From positions 566,001 through 630,000 of the forward strand of contig NZ_CP097269.1 of NCBI RefSeq assembly GCF_028473645.1: 64,000 nt of DNA, given 5' to 3'. Source of the stretch: Acidovorax sp. GBBC 1281 (lineage in GTDB: Bacteria > Pseudomonadota > Gammaproteobacteria > Burkholderiales > Burkholderiaceae_C). The position numbers and the translations under genes are program-made. This document shows, in pieces, positions 35,791-42,556 of the stretch (the first letter of the stretch is position 1; every line of letters starts with the position of its first letter). The notes beneath the pieces are model-generated. The model saw only the letters and a program-made list of their open reading frames with translations. It was not told the DNA's origin and did not search any database.

Positions 35791-36225
35791 ATGAAAACAA
35801 AGCATCTATTATTTTTAGGATTGCTGGCTCTTTTGGCGACGGTATTCCTTCTGTTTTTTTATCTCAAAAGCCATTCAGGAATTGAATCTATGATACCGAG
35901 TGGTCGATGCGTTAAATCCGCTTATAGTGATGACGATAGGAAAGATCGCGTTTCAGTAAACTGCCAAGACTATAATGGAGAGGTATATACAATCATTCTT
36001 AGCAAAATTGACGATAAAAGGGATTCAGATAACGTTCTGGCAAATTTAAAAAATGGCGAAAAGATTGGGGAATTTTTCTGCTCTAATTTTGGAAATCCTC
36101 GCAGCAAAAGCAGTGAAAATAAAATAAATCAACTACAAGCCTGCTTTTCGGAAAAGCATTCAATATTTATTGTTTCTACAAGTCGAGACGCAGTTTTATT
36201 TTTCATAAATCAGCTCAAGGACTGA
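35791..36225 (+). CDS. Candidate membrane-anchored immunity protein 2
   Basis: A 144-residue AT-rich gene two bases after the orphan tip. Residues about 5-27 are a strongly hydrophobic anchor or uncleaved signal ('LLFLGLLALLATVFLLFFYL'), placing the rest in the periplasm. The outer part starts 'MIPSGRCVKSAYS' and has four cysteines (RC, NC, FC and AC), then ends 'SRDAVLFFINQLKD'. Position directly after the tip points to immunity. Equal length, an export segment and the P-[TS]-G-x-C-V pattern link it with immunity candidate 1. No known family is recognised. Confidence 0.72.
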   Translation: MKTKHLLFLGLLALLATVFLLFFYLKSHSGIESMIPSGRCVKSAYSDDDRKDRVSVNCQDYNGEVYTIILSKIDDKRDSDNVLANLKNGEKIGEFFCSNFGNPRSKSSENKINQLQACFSEKHSIFIVSTSRDAVLFFINQLKD

Positions 36226-36272
36226 TTTCGATAGCGATGTGATCTCAAAGGTTTGGTGTTCCAAACCCGCCA

Positions 36273-36315
36273 TTGCCCTAGTTGCTATTGGCTCTTTTGC
36301 TATGAATTATGTAGC
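36273..36315. repeat. Comamonadaceae-type intergenic repeat, copy 4
   Basis: TTGCCCTAG is followed by TTGCTATTGG and then TTTGCTAT-N6-ATGTAGC, a rearranged form of the hairpin plus TGCCCTAG modules. It follows the second immunity candidate and may mark an old end of the island. Confidence 0.5.
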
Positions 36316-36343
36316 GGATTGATTTGCGTTTGATCCATGAGTG

Positions 36344-36437
36344 AACCTCTCAAAACCCCAATTCCTGCTAATCGACGCCCATATAAATCAACGAGTTACA
36401 ACGCTAAAACTTGCGAATTCGGAGGTTTTGAGAGGTT
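36344..36437. repeat. Long imperfect inverted repeat
   Basis: AACCTCTCAAAACC (36344-36357) pairs perfectly with GGTTTTGAGAGGTT (36424-36437). The stem continues inward with CC and AATTC pairings around two single-base bulges, leaving a loop of about 50 bases. A 61-codon frame (36337-36522, starting ATG AGT GAA) covers the structure, but I do not recognise its product and the hairpin explains the sequence better. It could be a small mobile-element remnant or a structured RNA. Confidence 0.55.
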
Positions 36438-36532
36438 TCCTAGGGTGGCTGCTAAGAAAAGGCCTGATAAAGAAGATGAGTCATGGGATATGTGGCATAA
36501 AAACTTTTTAATCCTGCCATAGAATATCGAAG

Positions 36533-36914
36533 ATGAAATATTTCTTTATGGCTAATTCAATATCGGCATTTTTTGTGTCGATATTGTTTGTTGTATCAAT
36601 AGATCGTCATTACAGGGGTCTTTATTTTATTGTGGGGCCGCTCGTTTTTCTGGTTTCTTTGTGTCTTATGTCTCTTTTTTTTGCCATTGATTTTAGGTAT
36701 TTATAAAAAATTTGGCTGTTTTAATTCATTTTTATGCGCCTTTTTCCTTGGCGTAATTGTGATCTTTGGCTTTCTCTATTTTGTTTTAGGTACTACGCCG
36801 GCACTTGATAGAATTTCCATTTTTTATGGGGTGGCTGGCGGCTGCGCTGCAACCCTTTCTCTAATTGTCAATTTGCTTTTTAAAAAATGGCTCGTGCACA
36901 AACGTCAAAGCTGA
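36533..36914 (+). pseudogene. Small four-helix membrane protein gene split by a frameshift at a T8 tract
   Basis: The frame from ATG 36533 gives 57 residues with two hydrophobic helices ('ISAFFVSILFVVS', 'GPLVFLVSLCLMSLFF') and stops at 36706. A second frame continues with two more helices ('FLCAFFLGVIVIFGFLYFVLG', 'GVAGGCAATLSLIVNLLF') to 36914. They meet at eight T residues (36675-36682); with seven T the two join into one protein of about 126 residues. Explanations are a decayed gene, a slippery site used for phase variation, or a read error. The location in a toxin-immunity island and the all-membrane character suggest an immunity or toxin-related protein, without recognised family. Confidence 0.5.
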
Positions 36915-37061
36915 GGTCTGGCATTTGAGATGTTGGCGCTATGGTATTAATGAGGCAGGCCACGTCGTGATCAATGGATCGCCAATAGCGGCTATCGATG
37001 CATCTTGCAATAAAGACTCCGCCGAATCTAATGTCGGTAAAAATTCTATTGTGGAAATTTA

Positions 37062-37529
37062 TTGACTCAAGAGAATTTGAAATTGATAAGCAAAGCGCCT
37101 TTCCAAGCTCTTCCGGCATATTCGAAATGGATCTCGCGCGCGTGTTGGATTCCATTCGCCGTTCTGGGCTTGGGCATCCTCGTGTTCTTTCTGTCGATGG
37201 TCGCATCGGCCTTTCAGGAACTGCTGCCCAAATGGGTGGCCGCCCATGATTATTTGCCCAAGGCGATGGCCTATCTGCTGCTGGGCGCCCACGTCCTTCT
37301 GACTTCGGGCTTGGCTTTTCTCGTCTTCATCCTGTTTTTCATCAAAAACAAGCAGCCGCGGCACGGGTTTTATGTGGGGATGTTTTTTCTCCTTTATTTT
37401 CCCTTGCGGGTGTTTTTCATCTTTATGGTGATGCCGCTTTTCCCGCTGTGGTTGGCCCTGGAATGCGGAGAAATCTGGGTACTGAAAAAGATCTATCGCA
37501 AATTCCCGCAGCGGCCGGCACCCCCCTGA
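37062..37529 (+). CDS. Hypothetical membrane protein
   Basis: A 155-residue protein of unknown function with three or four hydrophobic helices ('CWIPFAVLGLGILVFFLSMV', 'AMAYLLLGAHVLLTSGLAFLVF', 'FYVGMFFLLYFPLRVFFIFM'). The only in-frame start at the front is a TTG at 37062, with GGAA eight bases upstream; ATG codons occur only inside. The 5' third is AT-rich like the island, while the 3' part returns to the GC-rich host pattern, so it may be a host gene at the island border or a further immunity-type gene. Stretch 36915-37061 before it holds no recognisable gene. Confidence 0.5.
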   Translation: MTQENLKLISKAPFQALPAYSKWISRACWIPFAVLGLGILVFFLSMVASAFQELLPKWVAAHDYLPKAMAYLLLGAHVLLTSGLAFLVFILFFIKNKQPRHGFYVGMFFLLYFPLRVFFIFMVMPLFPLWLALECGEIWVLKKIYRKFPQRPAPP

Positions 37530-37587
37530 CGAGAATCGGCCATCGCAGCGACGCTTGCCGCTGTGATCGGCCGAGTCGGCGGCGCCC

Positions 37588-38490
37588 TCACTGCGGCAGG
37601 ATGCCCGGCAGCAGCGGCCGGTCCAGCCGCTGGCGCCACCATTTGAGCGCCTCGCCCATGTGATCGGGTTTCCAGGCGAGCCAGAAGGTCTCGTCGGGGC
37701 GGGGTTCCTCCACCGGCAGCTCCACCAGCACCCCCGTCTCCAGCTCCACCCGGATGCACGCGCGCGGCAGGAAGCCGTGGCCCAGGCCCGCCGCCTGGCA
37801 GGCGATCTTGGCCTGCATCGACGGCACGGTGATGCGGCGCTGGCCCGACTGCAGGCCCACGGTGCGGTCGGTGAGCGACCGCGCGCCGTCGCCCACCACC
37901 ACGGCGGTGTGGTCCAGCAGGTCGCTGCGGGTGATCGGGCGCTGCAGCTGCGCCAGCGGGTGCGTGGCCGTCACGCAGAACACGAACGCCAGGCTGCCCA
38001 CGGCCACGGCCTTGTAGCCGCCGCCGGCCGGGCCTTCGCCCGCCGCCACGACGATGTCGGCGCGGCCGTCGCGCAGCGCCTCCCAGGTGCCTGTGAGCGC
38101 CTCGCAGCCGATGCGCAGGCGCGTGCCGCAGTGCAGGTCCTCGAAGGCGCAGATGTCCTGGTTGAACGCGCTGGTGGGGATGAGCGAGTCGTGCACCAGC
38201 CGCAGCTCCGATTCGAACCCCGTGGCGATCTGCCGCATGCGCGATTCGAGCTGGTGCGCTGCCGTGAGCAGCCAGCGGCCTTCCTTGAGCATCTCCTGCC
38301 CCGCGGGCGTGAGCGCCACGCGCGGGCCGTTGCGGGTGAAGAGGGCGATGCCGAGTTGTTCCTCCAGTTTGCCGATGGCATAGGAGATGGTGGACGGCAC
38401 CTTGTGCAGGCGCTCGGAGGCGCCGGCGAACGAGCCGTGGCGGGCGATGGCGTCCACCAGTTCGATGGCTTCGAGGGTGAGTTTCAGCAT
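37588..38490 (-). CDS. LysR-family transcriptional regulator
   Basis: A 300-residue regulator. The winged helix is at residues 1-62 ('LEAIELVDAIARHGSFAGAS', 'VPSTISYAIGKLEEQLG'), then the usual effector domain with 'VHDSLIPTSAF' and 'QAAGLGHGFLPRACI'. It belongs to the branch containing E. coli YhaJ-like regulators (inference from the 'KVPSTISYAI' recognition helix). It is divergent from the pirin operon, with a perfect palindrome between them, so it very likely activates that operon. YhaJ-type regulators are known to control pirin and respond to aromatic or quinone compounds. Confidence 0.93.
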   Translation of the reverse strand: MLKLTLEAIELVDAIARHGSFAGASERLHKVPSTISYAIGKLEEQLGIALFTRNGPRVALTPAGQEMLKEGRWLLTAAHQLESRMRQIATGFESELRLVHDSLIPTSAFNQDICAFEDLHCGTRLRIGCEALTGTWEALRDGRADIVVAAGEGPAGGGYKAVAVGSLAFVFCVTATHPLAQLQRPITRSDLLDHTAVVVGDGARSLTDRTVGLQSGQRRITVPSMQAKIACQAAGLGHGFLPRACIRVELETGVLVELPVEEPRPDETFWLAWKPDHMGEALKWWRQRLDRPLLPGILPQ

Positions 38491-38510
38491 GGGGCAGGCC
38501 GTGGGATTGA

Positions 38511-38531
38511 ATCATCGAAATTATCGATGAT
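38511..38531. promoter_or_regulatory. LysR operator palindrome
   Basis: ATCATCGA-AATTA-TCGATGAT has perfect 8-bp arms and contains a T-N11-A core. It lies 20 bases upstream of the LysR start and 145 bases before the pirin start, the normal position for autoregulation plus divergent activation. Confidence 0.7.
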
Positions 38532-38675
38532 GGACGGCCAAACCTTTCAACCTGCGCCCCATCACGGCGCGGGATACTTTCTTCACCGCAGCACTGAAGC
38601 CCAATGAAATCGAGGCGATTTCAGCGACAGGCCCCCAGTGTGAATTTCATCGAAGAAACCGAAAGGAAACGCACC

Positions 38676-39401
38676 ATGCTCGACATCCGCAAAGCCCACC
38701 AACGCGGCAACGCCAACCACGGCTGGCTGCATTCGCACCACACCTTCTCGTTCGGCCATTACCGCGATGCCAACCAGCAAGGTTTTTCGGACCTGCTGGT
38801 CATCAACGACGACCGCGTGGCGCCGGGCAAGGGCTTCGGCACGCACCCCCACCGCGACATGGAAATCTTCTCCTATGTGCTGGAAGGCGCGCTGGAGCAC
38901 CAGGATTCGATGGGCACCGGCTCGGTCATCCGCCCCGGCGACGTGCAGATGATGAGCGCCGGCACCGGCGTGCGCCACAGCGAGTTCAACCACTCGGCCG
39001 ACGAGCCCGTGCATTTCCTGCAGATCTGGATCGTGCCCGGCGTGACCGGCGCCACGCCCCGCTACCAGCAGGTGCACTTCAGCGAGGCCGAAAAGCGCGG
39101 CCGGCTGCGGCTGATCATCTCGCCCGAGGGGGCCGACGGCTCGCTGGCCGTGCACCAGGACGCCCGGGTGCATGCCGGCCTGTTCGACGGCGACGAGGCC
39201 GCCGAGCTGGACGTGGGCCCCGGCCGCAACGTGTATGTGCACGTGGCCCGCGGCAGCCTGGAGGTGAACGGCGAGCGCCTGTCCGAAGGCGACGGCGCCC
39301 GCATCCGCGACGCTGGCGCCCTGCGCTTTGCCAGGGGCGAAGGCGCCGAGGTGCTGGTGTTCGACCTGCGCCCCAACGAGCTGCCCGCCATGCCGCACTG
39401 A
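38676..39401 (+). CDS. Pirin-family protein (YhhW/quercetinase type)
   Basis: A 241-residue bicupin. The start ATG 38676 follows a GAAAGGAAA site. Metal ligands are in 'GKGFGTHPHRDMEIFSYVLEG' (two His) and 'GTGVRHSEFNHSADEPVHFLQIW' (His and Glu), the pirin cupin pattern; the C-terminal cupin is 'GPGRNVYVHVARGSLEVNG'. Bacterial pirins of this type can act as quercetin 2,3-dioxygenases or protect against reactive electrophiles. It is the first gene of an operon with a cysteine hydrolase, an amidohydrolase, a DoxX protein and a transporter, probably controlled by the divergent LysR regulator. Confidence 0.94.
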   Translation: MLDIRKAHQRGNANHGWLHSHHTFSFGHYRDANQQGFSDLLVINDDRVAPGKGFGTHPHRDMEIFSYVLEGALEHQDSMGTGSVIRPGDVQMMSAGTGVRHSEFNHSADEPVHFLQIWIVPGVTGATPRYQQVHFSEAEKRGRLRLIISPEGADGSLAVHQDARVHAGLFDGDEAAELDVGPGRNVYVHVARGSLEVNGERLSEGDGARIRDAGALRFARGEGAEVLVFDLRPNELPAMPH

Positions 39402-39512
39402 CCGGTGAGGGGCGGCGGCACCGCCGCCCCGCCTGCCTTCTTTCTTGTCTTTCGATTCCCCGCTTTTTTGTTTTCTCTCCTCCATTCACTCGATCAACCC
39501 AGGAGTTTTGCC

Positions 39513-40199
39513 ATGACCGCCACCGCCACCCGCATCAACGCCGCCGCCAAGCCCGTCGCCACCGCCACGCCCGGCGCCACGCTGCTGAACCCGCAGGACC
39601 ACACGCTGGTGATGATCGACTTCCAGTCGCAGATGGCCTTCGCCACGCATTCGATCGATGCGATCACGCTGCGCTCCAACGCCGGCCTGGTGGCCAGCGC
39701 GGCGGCGGGCTTCGGCGTGTCCACGATCCTGACCACCGTGGCAGAAAAGAGCTTCAGTGGCCCGATGTTCGAGGAGGTGACCGCGCCGTTCCCCGGCCAG
39801 GCGCTGCTGGACCGCACGTCGATGAACACCTGGGAAGACGAGGCCGTGATCCGCCGCATCAACGAGATCGGCAAGCCGCGCATCGTGCTGGCGGGCCTGT
39901 GGACCAGCGTGTGCATCGTGGGCCCGGCGCTGTCGGCGCTCGACCAGGGCTTCGAGGTGTACGTGATCGCCGATGCGAGCGGCGACATCTCCACCGAGGC
40001 CCACCACCGCGCCATGGAGCGCATGGTGCAGGCGGGTGCGCGGCCCATCACGGCGCTGCAGTATCTGCTGGAGCTGCAACGCGACTGGGCGCGCACGGAC
40101 ACGTACGACATGACGACCGGCATCGCCAGAAAGTTCGGTGGCGGCTACGGCCTGGGCATCACCTATGCCAAGGCCATGTTCAACGCCCACGAGGGTTGA
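39513..40199 (+). CDS. Isochorismatase-like cysteine hydrolase (YcaC type)
   Basis: A 228-residue hydrolase, start ATG 39513 with AGGAG at 39501-39505. The catalytic triad is visible: Asp in 'HTLVMIDFQSQMAF', Lys in 'TVAEKSFSGPMF' and Cys in 'LAGLWTSVCIVGPALSAL'. The first 25 residues are a variable Ala/Thr-rich leader. YcaC-like enzymes hydrolyse amide-type substrates, but no physiological one is known. It is the second gene of the pirin operon, 111 bases after pirin and 45 before the amidohydrolase. Confidence 0.93.
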   Translation: MTATATRINAAAKPVATATPGATLLNPQDHTLVMIDFQSQMAFATHSIDAITLRSNAGLVASAAAGFGVSTILTTVAEKSFSGPMFEEVTAPFPGQALLDRTSMNTWEDEAVIRRINEIGKPRIVLAGLWTSVCIVGPALSALDQGFEVYVIADASGDISTEAHHRAMERMVQAGARPITALQYLLELQRDWARTDTYDMTTGIARKFGGGYGLGITYAKAMFNAHEG

Positions 40200-40244
40200 A
40201 AAGAGCGCACCCTTCGCGTTGCCGATCCCCCAAGGAGCCTGCCC

Positions 40245-42134
40245 ATGACCCCGCCCACCACCCCCGACTTGATCCTGCACAACGGCCGCTTCACCACGCT
40301 GGACCGCGCCAACCCCACGGCCAGTGCCGTGGCCATCGCGCAGGGGCGCTTCACCCGCGTCGGCAGCGACCGCGAGGTGCTGGCGCTGGCCGGGCCGGGC
40401 ACGCGGCGCATCGACTTGAACGGCCGCAGCGCGCTGCCGGGCCTGATCGACAACCACCTGCACATCATCCGCGGCGGGCTCAACTTCAACATGGAGCTGC
40501 GCTGGGACGGCGTGAAGAGCCTGGCCGATGCCATGGGCATGCTGCGGCGCCAGGTGGCGGTCACGCCCGCGCCGCAGTGGGTGCGCGTGGTGGGCGGTTT
40601 CACCGAACACCAGTTCGCGGAGAAGCGCCTGCCCACCATCGCCGAACTGAACGCCGTGGCGCCGGACACGCCGGTGTTCATCCTGCACCTGTACGACCGC
40701 GCGCTGCTGAACGCCGCCGCGTTGCGCGCCGTGGGCTACACGCGCGACACGCCCGCGCCGCCCGGCGGCGAGATCGTGCGCGATGCGGCCGGCAACCCCA
40801 CCGGGCTGCTGCTGGCCAAGCCCAATGCGGCCATCCTCTACGCCACGCTGGCCAAGGGCCCCAAGCTGCCGCATGCATACCAGGTGAACTCCACGCGCCA
40901 CTTCATGCGCGAGCTGAACCGCCTGGGCGTGACGGGCGCCATCGATGCGGGCGGCGGCTTCCAAAGCTACCCCGACGACTACCAGGTGATGCAGGAACTG
41001 GCCGATGCCGATCAGCTCACCATCCGCCTGGCCTACAACCTGTTCACGCAAAAGCCGAAGCAGGAAAAGGAAGACTTCCTGAACTGGACGGCCACGTCGC
41101 AATACAAGCAGGGCACGGACTACTTTCGCCACAACGGCGCGGGCGAGATGCTGGTGTTCTCAGCCGCCGATTTCGAAGACTTCCGCCAGCCGCGCCCCGA
41201 CATGGCGCCCGAGATGGAGGACGACCTCGAAGGCGTGGTGCGCATCCTGGCGCAGAACCGCTGGCCCTGGCGCATGCATGCCACCTACGACGAGACCATC
41301 GAGCGCGCGCTCGACGTGTTCGAGAAGGTCGATCGCGACACGCCCCTGGCCGGCCTGAACTGGTTCTTCGACCATGCCGAGACCATCTCGGAAAAGTCCA
41401 TCGACCGCATCGCCGCTTTGGGCGGCGGGGTGGCCGTGCAGCACCGCATGGCCTACCAGGGCGAGTACTTCGTCGAGCGCTACGGCGCCGGCGCGGCCGA
41501 GGCCACGCCACCCGTCAAGCGCATGCTGGAGAAGGGCGTCAAGGTCTCGGCCGGCACCGATGCCACGCGCGTGGCCAGCTACAACCCGTGGGTGTCGCTG
41601 TCGTGGCTCATCACGGGCAAGACCGTGGGCGGCCTGCAGATCACGCCGCAGCGCAACTGCCTGGACCGCGAAGCGGCGCTGCGGCTGTGGACCGAGAACG
41701 TCACCTGGTTCAGCAACGAAGAAGGCAAGAAGGGCCGCATCCAGGCCGGCCAGCTGGCCGACCTGACCGTGCCCGACCGCGACTTCTTCGCCTGCCCCGA
41801 ATCCGACATCGCCGACACCACGGCGCTGCTCACGGTGGTGGGCGGCAAGGTGGTGTACGGCGCCGGTGATTTCGCCCGCTTCGACGACGCGGCACCGCCG
41901 CCCGCCATGCCCGACTGGTCGCCCGTGCGCACCTTCGGCGGCTATGCCGGCTGGGGCACGCAGGAGGGCGCGCCGCTGCAGGCCGTGGTGCGCCGCGCGG
42001 CCGCCGCGTGCGCCTGCGCCAACGATTGCAACGTGCACGGCCACCAGCACGCCACGGCCTGGAGCAGCCGGCTGCCCATTGCCGACCTGAAGGGCTTCTG
42101 GGGCGCCCTGGGCTGCGCCTGCTGGGCGGTGTGA
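40245..42134 (+). CDS. YtcJ-like amidohydrolase with Cys/His-rich tail
   Basis: A 629-residue metal-dependent amidohydrolase. The N-terminal block 'ILHNGRFTTLD' is the beta-sandwich start; 'LPGLIDNHLHIIRGG' gives the H-x-H metal pair; 'WRMHATYDET' and 'FFDHAETIS' supply further His; 'VSAGTDATRVASYNPW' has the catalytic Asp. YtcJ-type enzymes hydrolyse imide or amide bonds. The last 50 residues are unusual: 'CACANDC' and 'HGHQH' (Cys589, 591, 595; His598, 600, 602) followed by a C-terminal 'GCACWAV', a likely extra metal-binding tail. The stop overlaps the next start by three bases. Confidence 0.92.
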   Translation: MTPPTTPDLILHNGRFTTLDRANPTASAVAIAQGRFTRVGSDREVLALAGPGTRRIDLNGRSALPGLIDNHLHIIRGGLNFNMELRWDGVKSLADAMGMLRRQVAVTPAPQWVRVVGGFTEHQFAEKRLPTIAELNAVAPDTPVFILHLYDRALLNAAALRAVGYTRDTPAPPGGEIVRDAAGNPTGLLLAKPNAAILYATLAKGPKLPHAYQVNSTRHFMRELNRLGVTGAIDAGGGFQSYPDDYQVMQELADADQLTIRLAYNLFTQKPKQEKEDFLNWTATSQYKQGTDYFRHNGAGEMLVFSAADFEDFRQPRPDMAPEMEDDLEGVVRILAQNRWPWRMHATYDETIERALDVFEKVDRDTPLAGLNWFFDHAETISEKSIDRIAALGGGVAVQHRMAYQGEYFVERYGAGAAEATPPVKRMLEKGVKVSAGTDATRVASYNPWVSLSWLITGKTVGGLQITPQRNCLDREAALRLWTENVTWFSNEEGKKGRIQAGQLADLTVPDRDFFACPESDIADTTALLTVVGGKVVYGAGDFARFDDAAPPPAMPDWSPVRTFGGYAGWGTQEGAPLQAVVRRAAAACACANDCNVHGHQHATAWSSRLPIADLKGFWGALGCACWAV

Positions 42135-42556
42135 CCGTGGCGAACGGAATGGACGCGCTGCGCGGCGCCTTCACCGCACCCTGGGTGCAGTCGCTCGCGC
42201 TGCTGTGCCTGTGCGCGGCCTACCTGCAGGGCGGCATCGGCAAGGCGCGCGACTTCGCCGGCGCCGTGGCCGAGATGCGCCGTTTCGGCCTGGCGCCCGC
42301 CGCGCCCGTCGCGGTGGCCACCATCGCGCTGCAGTTGGGCGCCTCGCTGCTCATCGTCTCGGGCTGGCACCGCTGGCTGGGCGCGCTGGCGCTGGCCGGC
42401 TTCACCGTGCTGGCGGCGTTCCTGGCCGACCGCTTCTGGCAGGTGGCGCCGCCCGAGCGGCAGCGCGCCGCCAACGCATTCTTCGAACATTGGGGCCTGG
42501 TGGGCGGCATGCTGCTCGTCGCCTGGCACGACCTGGGAGGCCTCCATGGCACATGA
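42131..42556 (+). CDS. DoxX-family membrane protein
   Basis: A 141-residue protein beginning at a GTG that overlaps the preceding stop (GTGA, 42131-42134). It has four hydrophobic helices with the DoxX pattern 'CAAYLQGGIGKARDF' (G-x-x-K-x-x-D), 'VATIALQLGASLLIVSGW' and 'ALALAGFTVLAAFLADRFW'. DoxX proteins are quinol-linked or redox membrane subunits of varied function. Overlaps on both sides (three bases upstream, 11 downstream) show tight operon coupling with the amidohydrolase and the MFS gene. Confidence 0.9.
   Translation: MTVANGMDALRGAFTAPWVQSLALLCLCAAYLQGGIGKARDFAGAVAEMRRFGLAPAAPVAVATIALQLGASLLIVSGWHRWLGALALAGFTVLAAFLADRFWQVAPPERQRAANAFFEHWGLVGGMLLVAWHDLGGLHGT

Noticed and set aside
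36337..36522. 61-codon open frame in the AT-rich island
   Set aside because: No family resemblance, weak ribosome-binding context, and the sequence is better explained by the inverted repeat inside it.
36865..37065. 66-codon frame across the end of the split membrane gene
   Set aside because: It overlaps the membrane gene in another frame and its translation has no recognisable feature.
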